A DNA stretch of 64,000 bases from Arthrobacter sp. zg-Y1110. GTDB taxonomy: Bacteria > Actinomycetota > Actinomycetes > Actinomycetales > Micrococcaceae. The translations under genes were made by a program, and so were the position numbers. The notes beneath the pieces were generated by a model. It made no database searches. It saw nothing but the letters and a program-made list of their open reading frames with translations, and had not been told where the DNA came from. Shown here one piece after another: positions 25,291 to 33,951 of the stretch (position 1 is its first letter; every line of letters starts with the position of its first letter). Location of the stretch: positions 3,162,001-3,226,000 of the forward strand of contig NZ_CP104272.1 of NCBI RefSeq assembly GCF_025244865.1, in the 5' to 3' direction.

Positions 25291-25315
25291 ACTGTACCGT
25301 CTAGACTGTACGGTA
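25291..25315. promoter_or_regulatory. Probable TetR operator
   Basis: ACTGTACCGT (25291) and ACTGTACGGT (25306) form a direct repeat with period 15, and together make the inverted repeat TACCGT-N9-ACGGTA (25295-25315). It lies between the divergent exporter and tetR genes, where it would cover both promoters. Confidence 0.7.
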
Positions 25316-25360
25316 GCCAAATTGCGGCTGTTTCGTCCGCTGATGGCGTAGCGTAAAAGC

Positions 25361-25927
25361 ATGCCCAACACTCGTCCCGCCCGGGACCGCATCCTCGATG
25401 CCTATGAGGAGCTCCTCATCAACGAAGGCCCCCGCGGCGCTACCCTGGATGCCGTCGTCGCACGCGCCGAGGTTTCCAAAGGCGGCCTGCTGTATCACTT
25501 CAAGAACAAGGAAGCGATGGCCGGGGCCCTGATCGAAAAGCTCCGCGGCCTCGCCGCAGCGGACCTGCAGACAATGCGCGAGGATCCGGAAGGTCCGGCG
25601 CGTTATCTGGTCCGCAGCTCCGTGTACGTCGGCAGCGAGCTGGACCGGGCACTGATCGGCGTCGTCCGCCTGGCGCAGGCATCCGATCCCGTGGCCTCGG
25701 AACTGCTGCAGGACATCCACCGCAGCTGGTTCGACCTGGTCCATGACGAGGTGGGCGATCCGGGCATTGCCCGTGCCATCACCCTGCTGGCCGACGGGTT
25801 GTATTACAACGAGGGCCTGCCCGGCGGCTGGCCGCAGGCCACCCGTGACAGCCGCACGCATTCCGTCTCCGACCTGCTGGAAATCGTCGACGTCCTGAAA
25901 TCCCACGCCCAGCAGGCGCAGACGTAA
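25361..25927 (+). CDS. TetR-family repressor of the adjacent exporter
   Basis: 188 aa. The N-terminal helix-turn-helix spans residues about 8-53 (ARDRILDAYEELLINEGPRG...VSKGGLLYHFKNKEAM), followed by a helical ligand domain that resembles the TetR_C_37-type C-terminus (GPARYLVRSSVY, LADGLYYNE). TAGCGT at 25349-25354 ends six bases before the ATG (leaderless). It is divergent from the MFS exporter and probably represses both genes until an exported compound binds. Confidence 0.9.
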   Translation: MPNTRPARDRILDAYEELLINEGPRGATLDAVVARAEVSKGGLLYHFKNKEAMAGALIEKLRGLAAADLQTMREDPEGPARYLVRSSVYVGSELDRALIGVVRLAQASDPVASELLQDIHRSWFDLVHDEVGDPGIARAITLLADGLYYNEGLPGGWPQATRDSRTHSVSDLLEIVDVLKSHAQQAQT

Positions 25928-25948
25928 CCTCCCGGCACGGAATTCCCC

Positions 25949-26037
25949 GCGGTTTGGGAAAAACCCTGCGGTTTGTGACAATCCCTGCGCCGCGCAGCGC
26001 AGGGATCCGGACAAAGTGCAGGGATCCGGACAAACCG
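25949..26037. repeat. Family-A palindromic repeat, copy at 26.0 kb
   Basis: GCGGTTTGGGAAAAACCCTG and GCGGTTTGTGACAATCCCTG are followed by a GC core (CGCCGCGCAGCG) and by two copies of GCAGGGATCCGGACAAA, the last ending in CCG. The two halves are inverted relative to each other. It fills the gap between tetR and rraA. Confidence 0.72.
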
Positions 26038-26109
26038 AGGGCCCGACGCACGGCCAATCCCCGGCGTGGCAGCATGATTCACTGCTGTGCCGTCTGCCAC
26101 AGTGGTGCC

Positions 26110-26577
26110 ATGAATACAAGCACAGCTGACCTGTACGACGAACGCGGCGACGAGCTGGCCTCGGTATCCCTGCAGTTCCAGGACCTGGGCGGGCATGTGG
26201 GCTTCACCGGCCCCATCCGCACCGTCCGATGCCTGGAGGACAACGGCATCATCAAGTCCCTGCTGAACTCCCCCGGCGAGGGTGCGGTATTGGTGGTCGA
26301 CGGCGCCGGGTCGCTGAACACCGCTTTGATGGGGGATCTGATCGCCGGGGCCGCCGTGGAGAACGGCTGGGCCGGCGTCGTTATCAACGGCGCTATCCGT
26401 GACCGCACCGCCGTCGCCAAGCTGCCGCTGGGCGTGAAGGCCCTGGGCTCGAATCCGCGCAAGAGCGCCAAGAACTCTGTCGGCGAGGTGGATGTGCCCG
26501 TAGAGTTCGGCGGCGTCACCTTCCGTCCCGGCGCAGCGCTCTACGCGGACGAGGACGGCATCCTCGTCGAACCCTAG
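26110..26577 (+). CDS. rraA: RraA-like protein (RNase E regulator / oxoacid aldolase family)
   Basis: 155 aa. The sequence follows RraA throughout: TADLYDERGD, GPIRTVRCLEDN, VLVVDGAGSLNTALMGDLIAG and the GVVINGAIRD loop that holds the Arg-Asp pair of metal-dependent HMG/CHA aldolases. The presence of G-x-x-R-D permits aldolase or oxaloacetate decarboxylase activity, while E. coli RraA regulates RNase E; the sequence cannot separate these. Nine bases separate it from the dienelactone hydrolase gene. Confidence 0.88.
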   Translation: MNTSTADLYDERGDELASVSLQFQDLGGHVGFTGPIRTVRCLEDNGIIKSLLNSPGEGAVLVVDGAGSLNTALMGDLIAGAAVENGWAGVVINGAIRDRTAVAKLPLGVKALGSNPRKSAKNSVGEVDVPVEFGGVTFRPGAALYADEDGILVEP

Positions 26578-26586
26578 GAGACCCAG

Positions 26587-27174
26587 ATGGCCAACGTCCT
26601 GCTCTTCCACCACGCGCTCGGCCTGACCTCCGGCATGGATGCCTTCGCCGATGTCCTACGCGAAGCCGGCCATACGGTGACGGTCCCGGACCTCTATGAC
26701 GGGCGTACCTTCACCAATCTGGAGGCCGGAGTGGCCTACGCGCAGGATATCGGCATGGACACCATCGAAGAGCTGGGCGTCAGCATTGCGAACCGGTTCC
26801 CCGCGGAAATGGTCTATATCGGCTTCTCACTCGGCGTGATCCCGGCCCAGCGGCTGGCGCAGACCCGCCCGGGAGCCCGCGGCGCGGTGCTGGTCAGCGC
26901 GTGCCTGCCACTGGGCACCTTCGGGGACACCTGGCCGGCCGGCGTCCCGGTGCAGATCCACGGCATGGACGCCGATGAGGAATTCGTGGACAGCGGGGAC
27001 CTGGACGCCGCGGAGAACCTGGCCGCGTCCACGCCGGACGCCGACCTTTTCCTCTATATGGGTGCCTCGCACCTGTTCGCGGATATCAGCCAGCCGGATT
27101 ACGACATGGACGCCGCGTTCACCCTCACCCGGTTGGTGCTCCAGCTGCTGGAGCGGGCGGACAACCCCGCTTAG
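26587..27174 (+). CDS. Dienelactone hydrolase family protein
   Basis: 195 aa alpha/beta-hydrolase. In place of the canonical G-x-C-x-G elbow it has YIGFSLGVIPAQ, i.e. Gly-Phe-Ser-Leu-Gly with Ser as nucleophile. DMDADEEFVDSGDLDAA and MGASHLF supply likely Asp and His. The first strand NVLLFHHALGLTSGM is characteristic of a small actinobacterial DLH subgroup. The substrate is unknown. GGAG lies just upstream, and it is probably co-transcribed with rraA. It ends four bases inside the convergent lyase gene. Confidence 0.82.
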   Translation: MANVLLFHHALGLTSGMDAFADVLREAGHTVTVPDLYDGRTFTNLEAGVAYAQDIGMDTIEELGVSIANRFPAEMVYIGFSLGVIPAQRLAQTRPGARGAVLVSACLPLGTFGDTWPAGVPVQIHGMDADEEFVDSGDLDAAENLAASTPDADLFLYMGASHLFADISQPDYDMDAAFTLTRLVLQLLERADNPA

Positions 27175-28016
27175 GCGTTCCAGAGTCCGTAGGAGTCCGC
27201 CAGCGAGGAGATCTTCTGGGCGCGGGCCAGGCGCGGCAGGTAGGAGCCGTCGCCCACCACGGCACCGGCAGCGTGTGCTTCCAGCAGCTCGTGGGCCCAG
27301 GTGATTTCCGAGCCGCTCGGCGAGAGACCCTGGTTGATGAAGTCCGTAGCCTCGGGCATCAGGCACAGCTTGCCGGTCATGCCCATGCTCTGGGTGACCT
27401 TGCAGGCGTCCAGCAGCTTCTCGCCCAGCGCGCCGACCGTGGGACCGTCGATGGGGCCGGGCAGCTGGCCGACGCGGGAAGCGACCACGAGCTTGGAGCG
27501 GGCGTAGGCCAGGGCCATCGGATCGTCCGAGGCGCCGGTGTCGCGGCGGAAATCGCCGACGCCGAACGCAAGGCGGAACGTGCCCGGCGCGCTGGCGATG
27601 GCGGTGGCGTTTTCAATGCCGAGGGCCGATTCCACGAGGGCGAGCACCGGGGTGCCGGCCTGCAGCCGCATGGCCGTGTGGGTGACTTGCTCAGGCTTTT
27701 CGGTCATCGCGAGCATCACGCCGCGCAGGCCCGGGGCCTTGGAGAGGGCGGCGAGGTCATCGGCCCAGTACTCGGTTTCGATGCCGTTGACGCGCACCCA
27801 GGCGGTCATGCCGGTGGACAATGCCTCGACAACCCGTTCGCGGGCTTCGGCCTTGCCGCCGGCCGGAACGGCGTCTTCCATGTCGAAGACCACCGAATCG
27901 GCCTCGGACGCCAGCGCCGGTGCAAAGTTCGCTTCGTCTGCGGCGGATGCCAGCAGCCAGGAACGGGACAGTTTTGCGGGAAGGGCAGCGGCGCGGCTGT
28001 TTCGGAAGGGGGCCAT
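27171..28016 (-). CDS. HpcH/HpaI-family CoA-ester lyase (citrate lyase beta-like)
   Basis: 281 aa TIM barrel. VVFDMEDAVPAGGKAEARE carries the metal-binding acidic pair of CitE-like lyases, with the Arg of VRVNGIETE and the Glu of LALVESALGIENA further on. Such enzymes cleave or form malyl-, citramalyl- or related CoA thioesters; the exact substrate cannot be read. TAATGT on the minus strand ends seven bases before the ATG, so it probably has its own leaderless transcript despite following the urate operon. Confidence 0.82.
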   Translation of the reverse strand: MAPFRNSRAAALPAKLSRSWLLASAADEANFAPALASEADSVVFDMEDAVPAGGKAEARERVVEALSTGMTAWVRVNGIETEYWADDLAALSKAPGLRGVMLAMTEKPEQVTHTAMRLQAGTPVLALVESALGIENATAIASAPGTFRLAFGVGDFRRDTGASDDPMALAYARSKLVVASRVGQLPGPIDGPTVGALGEKLLDACKVTQSMGMTGKLCLMPEATDFINQGLSPSGSEITWAHELLEAHAAGAVVGDGSYLPRLARAQKISSLADSYGLWNA

Positions 28017-28096
28017 ACAGAAGACATTACTTTCAGGGTCGGCGGTTGCGTAAATGCGACGGGCGTCATGTGGGCACCGTCACGCAAACAGTCCGC

Positions 28097-30307
28097 CTAC
28101 GCCTCGCCCCGCCGCAGCAGCCGGCCGGCCGGAGCGGCGGGGTCGACGTCGACGCCGGCCAGCAGCGTGCGGCGTACTACTCCGGTGAGCTGCTTCCCCG
28201 CGTAAGGCGTGACGGGATTCTTGTGCTGCAGGGCGGCAGGGTCCACGGTGAAGGTTTCCCCGGCCGCAAAGACGGCGAAGTCGGCGTCCTTGCCCGGAGC
28301 AATGCCGCCCTTCCGGTCCAGGCCGGCCAACGCTGCGGGCGCGGCGGACATCCAGTGCAGCACCCGCTCAAGCGGAATTCCCCGGGTGCGGGCTTCGGTC
28401 CAGATCAACGGCAGGCCCAGCTGCAGCGAGGACACCCCGCCCCAGGCCACGCCGAAGTCCCCGCGCACCAGGTCCTTCAGGTCCTGGGTGCTGGGCGAGT
28501 GGTCCGAGACAATGCAGTCGATGGTCCCGTCCGCCAGTCCGGCCCAGAGCTGTTCCCGGTTCACTTCCTCGCGGATGGGCGGGCAGCATTTGAACGCCGT
28601 GGCGCCGTCGGGAATCTCCTCGGCGGTCAGGGTCAGGTAGTGCGGGCAGGTCTCGGCGGTGAGGCGGACCCCGTCGTCCTTCGCCGCGCGGATCAGGGGC
28701 AGCGCCTCGGCGGAGGACAGGTGCAGGATGTGTGCCCGCGCTCCGGTGCGCCGTGCCGCCTCGATGACCTGTCCGACGGCGGTGTTTTCCGCTTCCGGCG
28801 GCCGCGAGGCCAGGAAGCCTGCGTACCGCGAACCGGCCGGAGTCTCCTGGATCTTGTCCGGGTCTTCGGCGTGGACGATCAGCAGGGCGTCGAAGGTTTT
28901 CAGCTCCGCGAGGACGGTTTCCATTTCCGCCGGTTCCAGATGCGGGAATTCGTCGACGCCGGAGTGGACCAGGAAGCATTTGAAGCCGAAGACGCCGGCG
29001 TCATGCAGGGGGCGCAGGTCCTTTTCGTTTCCGGGGACGGCTCCGCCCCAGAATCCGACGTCGACGGCGGACTGCGGCGCTGCGCAGGCCCGCTTGGTCT
29101 CCAGCGCCGCCACGTTCACGGTGGGCGGGATGCTGTTCAGCGGCATGTCGATCAGTGTGGTGACCCCGCCGGCCGCCGCCGCCCGGGTGGCCGATGCGAA
29201 CCCCTCCCACTCGGTGCGGCCCGGCTCGTTCACGTGCACATGGGAGTCCACCAGTCCGGGCAGCAGCGTTTCATCCTCGGCAAGTTCCAGCAGCCGCTCC
29301 CCTTCCAGCCCGGTGCCCAGCGGGACGACGGCGGCAATCGAGCCGTTCCGCACGGCCACTTCCGCCGGAACAATTCCTTCCGGGGTCAGGACGGCCTGGC
29401 CGCGGATCACCAGGTCATAGCGGTCCGCCGCCGGCGTGGCGGCCCGCGCCTCCGACGGCGCCTCGGGGGCCTCCGCGGCGCGCGACGCTGACTCCGAGTC
29501 CGCCTCCGCGTCCAACCAGTCAAAGGCCCCGGAAACTGGTCCCGCGTATTCCAGCGACACCTCCCCCCGGTAGCCGCCGCTGCGGCTCGCCCGGACCCAC
29601 TCCGCCAGGGGCAGGGCTCCGGTTCCGGGCGCACCGCGGCCGGGAGCATCGGCAATCTGGACGTGCCCGAACCGACCGGCGTCGGCGGCCACCAGCGCCT
29701 CGACGTCGTCGCCGTTCACCGCCAGATGGTAGAAATCGGCGAGCAGCGCCGTGTTGGCCGCCCCGGCGTCGTGCACCCGGTCCAGCACCGCGAACACGTC
29801 CGCCGCTGTTTTCAGGGGATAGTCCGGGGCGCCGCTGAGCGGTTCCAGGAGCACGGTTCCCCCGAAGGGCGCGACGGCGCGGGCCGCCTCCAGCAGGTTC
29901 CGCGTGGCTTCGGCGTCCTGCTCCTCGGGGCTGAAGCGGGGATTGCGGTTGCCGTAGAGGGCGTTGAACAGCCGGCAGCCCAGCCGTTCCCCGATTCCCG
30001 CCACCACCTGCACGTTGGCCCGGAAATCCGCTCCCCGGTGCGGCAGGGAGAGCAGTCCGCGTTCGCCCGCGGGCATTGTCCCGGCGTCGAAGTTCAAAGC
30101 CCCCAGGCGCACCCCGGCGTCGCGGATGGCTGCCTCGAACTCGGCCACCTGTGCCTGCGGCGGGACCGGTTCGGGAAACGGCCACCAGAATTCCACGGTG
30201 TCGAAGCCCGCGGCGCGCGCGGCGGCCGGACGTTCCAGCAGGGGAAGTTCGGTGAACAGGATGGAGCAGTTCACCGAGTATCCGGAGCGGGCGCCGTCGT
30301 GCATCAC
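28097..30307 (-). CDS. hyi-allB: Hydroxypyruvate isomerase-allantoinase fusion protein
   Basis: 736 aa in one open frame. Residues 1 to about 265 are a xylose-isomerase-like TIM barrel of the hydroxypyruvate isomerase type, with Glu155 (LLEPLSGAP), DFYH at 191-194 and Glu253 as the expected catalytic and metal residues. Residues about 266-295 are an Ala/Glu/Ser linker. From about 296 on is a complete cyclic amidohydrolase of the allantoinase type: [10 protein letters not shown] (354-363) starts the metal site, FGFKCF holds the carboxylated Lys, and AHILHLSS and SDHSPST complete it. It would open allantoin to allantoate, and may interconvert hydroxypyruvate and tartronate semialdehyde. The ATG overlaps the preceding gene by four bases. 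Confidence 0.9.
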   Translation of the reverse strand: MMHDGARSGYSVNCSILFTELPLLERPAAARAAGFDTVEFWWPFPEPVPPQAQVAEFEAAIRDAGVRLGALNFDAGTMPAGERGLLSLPHRGADFRANVQVVAGIGERLGCRLFNALYGNRNPRFSPEEQDAEATRNLLEAARAVAPFGGTVLLEPLSGAPDYPLKTAADVFAVLDRVHDAGAANTALLADFYHLAVNGDDVEALVAADAGRFGHVQIADAPGRGAPGTGALPLAEWVRASRSGGYRGEVSLEYAGPVSGAFDWLDAEADSESASRAAEAPEAPSEARAATPAADRYDLVIRGQAVLTPEGIVPAEVAVRNGSIAAVVPLGTGLEGERLLELAEDETLLPGLVDSHVHVNEPGRTEWEGFASATRAAAAGGVTTLIDMPLNSIPPTVNVAALETKRACAAPQSAVDVGFWGGAVPGNEKDLRPLHDAGVFGFKCFLVHSGVDEFPHLEPAEMETVLAELKTFDALLIVHAEDPDKIQETPAGSRYAGFLASRPPEAENTAVGQVIEAARRTGARAHILHLSSAEALPLIRAAKDDGVRLTAETCPHYLTLTAEEIPDGATAFKCCPPIREEVNREQLWAGLADGTIDCIVSDHSPSTQDLKDLVRGDFGVAWGGVSSLQLGLPLIWTEARTRGIPLERVLHWMSAAPAALAGLDRKGGIAPGKDADFAVFAAGETFTVDPAALQHKNPVTPYAGKQLTGVVRRTLLAGVDVDPAAPAGRLLRRGEA

Positions 30308-31128
30308 CGGCCTCCCAGCAGGACCTGGCGGTTCACGTCCTTATATAGGAGGTAGCGGAAGTTCGAGGGGCCGCCGGCGTAACAGGCCTGCGGGCAGAAC
30401 GCGCGCAGGGACAGGTAATCGCCTTCCTCCACCTCCACCCAGTCCTGGTTGAGCCGGTACACCGCCTTGCCCTCGAGCACGTACAGCCCGTGCTCCATCA
30501 CATGGGTTTCGGCGAAGGGAATCACGGCACCGGGTTCAAAGGTCACCACGTTCACGTGCATGTCATAGGCGACGTCCTCCACCGGGATCATCCGGGTGGT
30601 GCGCCATTTGTTGTCCGTGCCGGGCATCGGCGTCGGCGCGATGTCCGCCTCGTTGCCGAACAGCGGCGCCGGAGTATGCCCGACCAGCGGCTGGTAGGCC
30701 TTGCGGATCCACGCGAATTTCACCGTTTCCTGCCCCTCGTTGAACGCTCCCCACAGCGTTTCCGGCGGCAGGTAGGCGAACCCGCCCGGAGTCAGCTCAT
30801 GGTCCCGGCCCAGGCGGCGGACGGTCAGGGTGCCCTCGAGGACGAAAATGAAGGACTGCACTTCAAGCTCCGGCTCGGGGGCGCGGGAGCCGCCGCCCGG
30901 GGCCACCTCCATCAGGTACTGGGCGAAGGTGGTCGCCCCGCCGGCGACCGGCCGGTTGAGGATCCAGGCACGGGTATCGGTCCATTCGGGCAGCACGCTG
31001 ACCACGATGTCCCGCAGCACGCCGCGGGGAATCACGGTGTAGGCCTCGGTGACCACGGCCCGTCCGGTGAGCAGATCGGTCTGTGCGGGCAGGCCGCCCT
31101 CGGGGGCGTAGTAGCGGGGCGTGTTCAC
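30304..31128 (-). CDS. allE: (S)-ureidoglycine aminohydrolase, bicupin
   Basis: 274 aa from a GTG at 31128. Two cupin domains: the first around [17 protein letters not shown], the second around [18 protein letters not shown] with the Mn-binding His/Glu/Gln/His pattern. This matches AllE (YlbA/UGHY), which releases ammonia from ureidoglycine to give ureidoglycolate. The start overlaps the upstream stop (TAGTG), indicating coupling. An upstream Arg-rich extension of the frame to 31272 is an artefact of the neighbouring gene. Confidence 0.9.
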   Translation of the reverse strand: MNTPRYYAPEGGLPAQTDLLTGRAVVTEAYTVIPRGVLRDIVVSVLPEWTDTRAWILNRPVAGGATTFAQYLMEVAPGGGSRAPEPELEVQSFIFVLEGTLTVRRLGRDHELTPGGFAYLPPETLWGAFNEGQETVKFAWIRKAYQPLVGHTPAPLFGNEADIAPTPMPGTDNKWRTTRMIPVEDVAYDMHVNVVTFEPGAVIPFAETHVMEHGLYVLEGKAVYRLNQDWVEVEEGDYLSLRAFCPQACYAGGPSNFRYLLYKDVNRQVLLGGR

Positions 31129-32456
31129 TATCGGACCTTTTCTTCGGGTGCGGAGGCGGTGGTGGTGGGCCGGGCAGCGCGGGGGTGGGCGGCTGGATGG
31201 GCGAGGGCGGCAAGTTCGACGCCGGTGAGCCCGGTGTCCCGCGCAACCTCGGCTTCGGTGAGTGCTCCGCACAGCAGCCCGCGGGAGACAAACCGGGCCA
31301 GCGCACGGGCCGTGGCCGGTTCGTCGAGCACGCTGCCGCCGCGTTTCTGCACGTAATTGCGCAGGCGCACCGCGGCGGCGTCGAACCCCTCCCGGTAGAA
31401 GGCATAGGTGGCCAGGAAGCGGGTGGGCAGCTGCGCCGGATGCAGGTCCCAGCCCTGGTAAAAGCCGCGTTCCAGGGATCGGCGCACCAGCCGGGCGTGC
31501 AGCTGCCAGGCCGAGAGGATCTCGGCGGGTGTACCCAGCGGCAGGATGTTGGTGGAGCCGTCGGAGAGCCGGACGCCGGTGCCGGCGGCGGCTACCTGCA
31601 TCACGGCCTTGGCGTAGTCCGCGGCCGGATGCTCCATGGACTGGTAGGCGGCGGCGATCTGTACTGAATCGGAATAGTCGTAGGTGCCGTAGTGCAGGGC
31701 CGAAACCCGGCCCTTGGCCCGGTGGATCAGCTGCGCGGCGGGCACGGTGCCGTTGGCGGCCAGGATCAGCTGTGGGGTTTCCAGCTGGACCTCGAACCGG
31801 AGCCGGCCTTCGGGCAGCCCGTGGGCGTCCTCCAGCAGTTCGCAGACGTAGACCATGGCTTCGACCTGTTCCACGGTGGAGACCTTGGGCAGGGTCAGCA
31901 CCAGTCCGTCCGGCAGCGGCCCGGCTGCCAGCAGGCCGGCCAGGAACAGGTCCAGGGTGCGGACGCCGCGGGCGCGGGTGGCAGCTTCGAAGGACTTGAA
32001 CCGGATGCCGACAAACGGCGGGGCGGTTCCGGCCGCGACCGCCCCGGCCACGGCGGCGGCTGCCTGCCGGGCATGGCCGTCCTCTTCGTCGTCGGGCCGG
32101 ATACCGTAGCCGTCCTCGAAGTCGAGGCGTAGGTCCTCGATCGGTTCGGTGCGCAGTTTCGCCTCGACCAGCGGGACGACGGCGGCGGCCGTTCCGGCGT
32201 CGATCCCCAGTTGCTCCGCCAGCCCGGCGAGGCTGCCGTGCTCCGCCACCGCGGCCAGTCCCTCTGCACCCCAGCTTCCGGGGAGGGCGGGCACGCAGCG
32301 GTCCGCCGGGATGTAGACGGTGTGCACGGGCTGGCGGCTGCCGTCGTCGCCGGGGTAGGCGGCGGCCAGCAGCCGGTCGGTGTCTGCGAGGACGGCGTCC
32401 AGCCGGGCTCTGTGCTCGGCGCCGAGGACGGGTTCGGGCGTAAGGGGTGGTGTCAC
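31128..32456 (-). CDS. DUF6986 / aldolase-type lyase-like protein
   Basis: 442 aa. It is a TIM-barrel protein related to citrate lyase beta and malate synthase, with LRLDFEDGYG (acidic metal pair), FVGIRFKSFE, LPKVSTVEQVEAM and FEVQLETPQLILA in the expected order. These match a family usually found beside urate genes in actinobacteria (DUF6986, from memory). No reaction is known; a C-C bond reaction on glyoxylate or a related acid is a reasonable hypothesis from fold and context. It is seven bases downstream of the permease gene and coupled to allE. Confidence 0.78.
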   Translation of the reverse strand: MTPPLTPEPVLGAEHRARLDAVLADTDRLLAAAYPGDDGSRQPVHTVYIPADRCVPALPGSWGAEGLAAVAEHGSLAGLAEQLGIDAGTAAAVVPLVEAKLRTEPIEDLRLDFEDGYGIRPDDEEDGHARQAAAAVAGAVAAGTAPPFVGIRFKSFEAATRARGVRTLDLFLAGLLAAGPLPDGLVLTLPKVSTVEQVEAMVYVCELLEDAHGLPEGRLRFEVQLETPQLILAANGTVPAAQLIHRAKGRVSALHYGTYDYSDSVQIAAAYQSMEHPAADYAKAVMQVAAAGTGVRLSDGSTNILPLGTPAEILSAWQLHARLVRRSLERGFYQGWDLHPAQLPTRFLATYAFYREGFDAAAVRLRNYVQKRGGSVLDEPATARALARFVSRGLLCGALTEAEVARDTGLTGVELAALAHPAAHPRAARPTTTASAPEEKVR

Positions 32457-32463
32457 GGTGATC

Positions 32464-33951
32464 CTAATGGGGTTCGGTTCCGGTGGTGGTCAGCGGGATT
32501 TCCTGTCCGTCGGCGTCCAGCAGCTTGCCGTCCTGCACATGGTCGCCTTCCTTCAGCGCCGCCAGGTTCTCGACCCGCACAATCCGGTCGGCGCCTTCGG
32601 CGAAGACGGAGGGGTCCTTCGGGTTTCCCGAGCGGATGTGGTTGAACAGGATGTTCATCAGGATGGCCATAACGGCGGCGGAGCTGATGCCGGAGTGGAA
32701 AATGGTGCCGAACCAGGTGGGGAACCGGTCGTAGAAGGTGGGGGCGGCAATCGGGATCATGCCGAAGCCGATGGACGTGGCAACAATGACAAAGTTCATG
32801 TTGTCCCGGTAGTCCACCTTGGCCAGGGTGCGGATACCGCTGGCCGCCACCGTGCCGAACAGGACAATTCCGGCGCCGCCGAGCACCGGCGTCGGCACGG
32901 CTGCCACTACCCGCCCAAGGATCGGCAACAGGCCAAGGATGACCAGGATCAATCCGCCGGCGCTGACCACAAATCGGCTCTTGACCCCGGTGATGGCCAC
33001 CAGGCCCACGTTCTGGGCGAAGGCGCTCTGCGTGAAGGAGTTGAAGACCGGGGACAGGGCGCTGGAAAGCATGTCGGCCCGCAGGCCGTTGCCGATCCGC
33101 TTGGCGTCCACCTTGGTGTCCACAATCTCGCCCACGGCAATGATGTCCGCGGTGGTTTCGGTGAGGGTCACCAGGATGACGATCACCATGGAAATGATGG
33201 CCGCCGCCTCGAAGGTGGGCAGCCCGAAGGCGAAGGGCTGCGGGAACGCGAACACGGGGCCGGTGCCCACCCCGGAGAAATCGGCCTTGCCGGTGACGAG
33301 TGCGAAGACCGTGCCCAGGACAATGGCAATGAGGATGGACAGCCGGGAAATGGCGGAGCTGCCCAGTTTGCTCAGCAGCAGCACCAGCAGCAGGGTCAGC
33401 CCGGCCAGCCCGATGTTGGAGACGCTGCCGTAGTCCGGGGCGGCGCTGCTGCCGCCCATGGCCCAGTTGGCCGCCACGGGCATCAGGGTCAGTCCGATGG
33501 TGGTGATGACGACGCCGGTGACCACCGGCGGGAAGAAGCGGATCACCCTGGCGAACACCGGGGTAATCAGCAGCCCGATCAAGGACGCGACGATCACGGC
33601 GCCGAAGACGGACTGCAGCCCGCCGCCGCCGTCGAGAATGGCGGTCATGGTCGCCACCCCGGCGAAGGACACACCCTGGACCAGGGGCAGCTGGGAGCCG
33701 AAGAACGGGATGCCGACGGTCTGCAGCAGGGTGGCCAGCCCGCCGACAAACAGGCAGGCGGCCACCAGCATGCCGACGTCGGTGGGATCCAGGCCGGCGG
33801 CGGTGCCGACAATCAGCGGCGGGGCGATGATCCCGCCGTACATGGTCAGCACGTGCTGGAAGCCGTACGCGAACGTGCTGCCCAGCGGCAGCCGCGCGTC
33901 CTCGGGGCGGGCGGCGGCCCGAGCCGGCGCGGCGCGGTGTGCGCGGCTCAT
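32464..33951 (-). CDS. NCS2-family purine/urate permease
   Basis: 495 aa with about 12-14 membrane segments. STFAYGFQHVLTMYGGIIAPPLI is the NCS2 N-terminal signature, and the conserved QNVGLVAITGVKSRFV (QNxG) motif and LTETTADIIAVGEIV follow. The family imports xanthine, urate or uracil with protons or Na+; the operon makes urate or xanthine the likely cargo. A Lys/Asp-rich 60-residue cytoplasmic C-terminus follows. The ATG overlaps the uricase stop (TGATG). Confidence 0.9.
   Translation of the reverse strand: MSRAHRAAPARAAARPEDARLPLGSTFAYGFQHVLTMYGGIIAPPLIVGTAAGLDPTDVGMLVAACLFVGGLATLLQTVGIPFFGSQLPLVQGVSFAGVATMTAILDGGGGLQSVFGAVIVASLIGLLITPVFARVIRFFPPVVTGVVITTIGLTLMPVAANWAMGGSSAAPDYGSVSNIGLAGLTLLLVLLLSKLGSSAISRLSILIAIVLGTVFALVTGKADFSGVGTGPVFAFPQPFAFGLPTFEAAAIISMVIVILVTLTETTADIIAVGEIVDTKVDAKRIGNGLRADMLSSALSPVFNSFTQSAFAQNVGLVAITGVKSRFVVSAGGLILVILGLLPILGRVVAAVPTPVLGGAGIVLFGTVAASGIRTLAKVDYRDNMNFVIVATSIGFGMIPIAAPTFYDRFPTWFGTIFHSGISSAAVMAILMNILFNHIRSGNPKDPSVFAEGADRIVRVENLAALKEGDHVQDGKLLDADGQEIPLTTTGTEPH

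Noticed and set aside
26110..26577. Naming RraA firmly as an RNase E inhibitor
   Set aside because: The same sequence family includes metal-dependent aldolases with the R-D pair seen here, so the role stays open.
30304..31272. Longer start for allE
   Set aside because: The extra 48 residues are Arg/Pro-rich and overlap the DUF6986 gene; the GTG at 31128 overlaps its stop as is normal for coupling.
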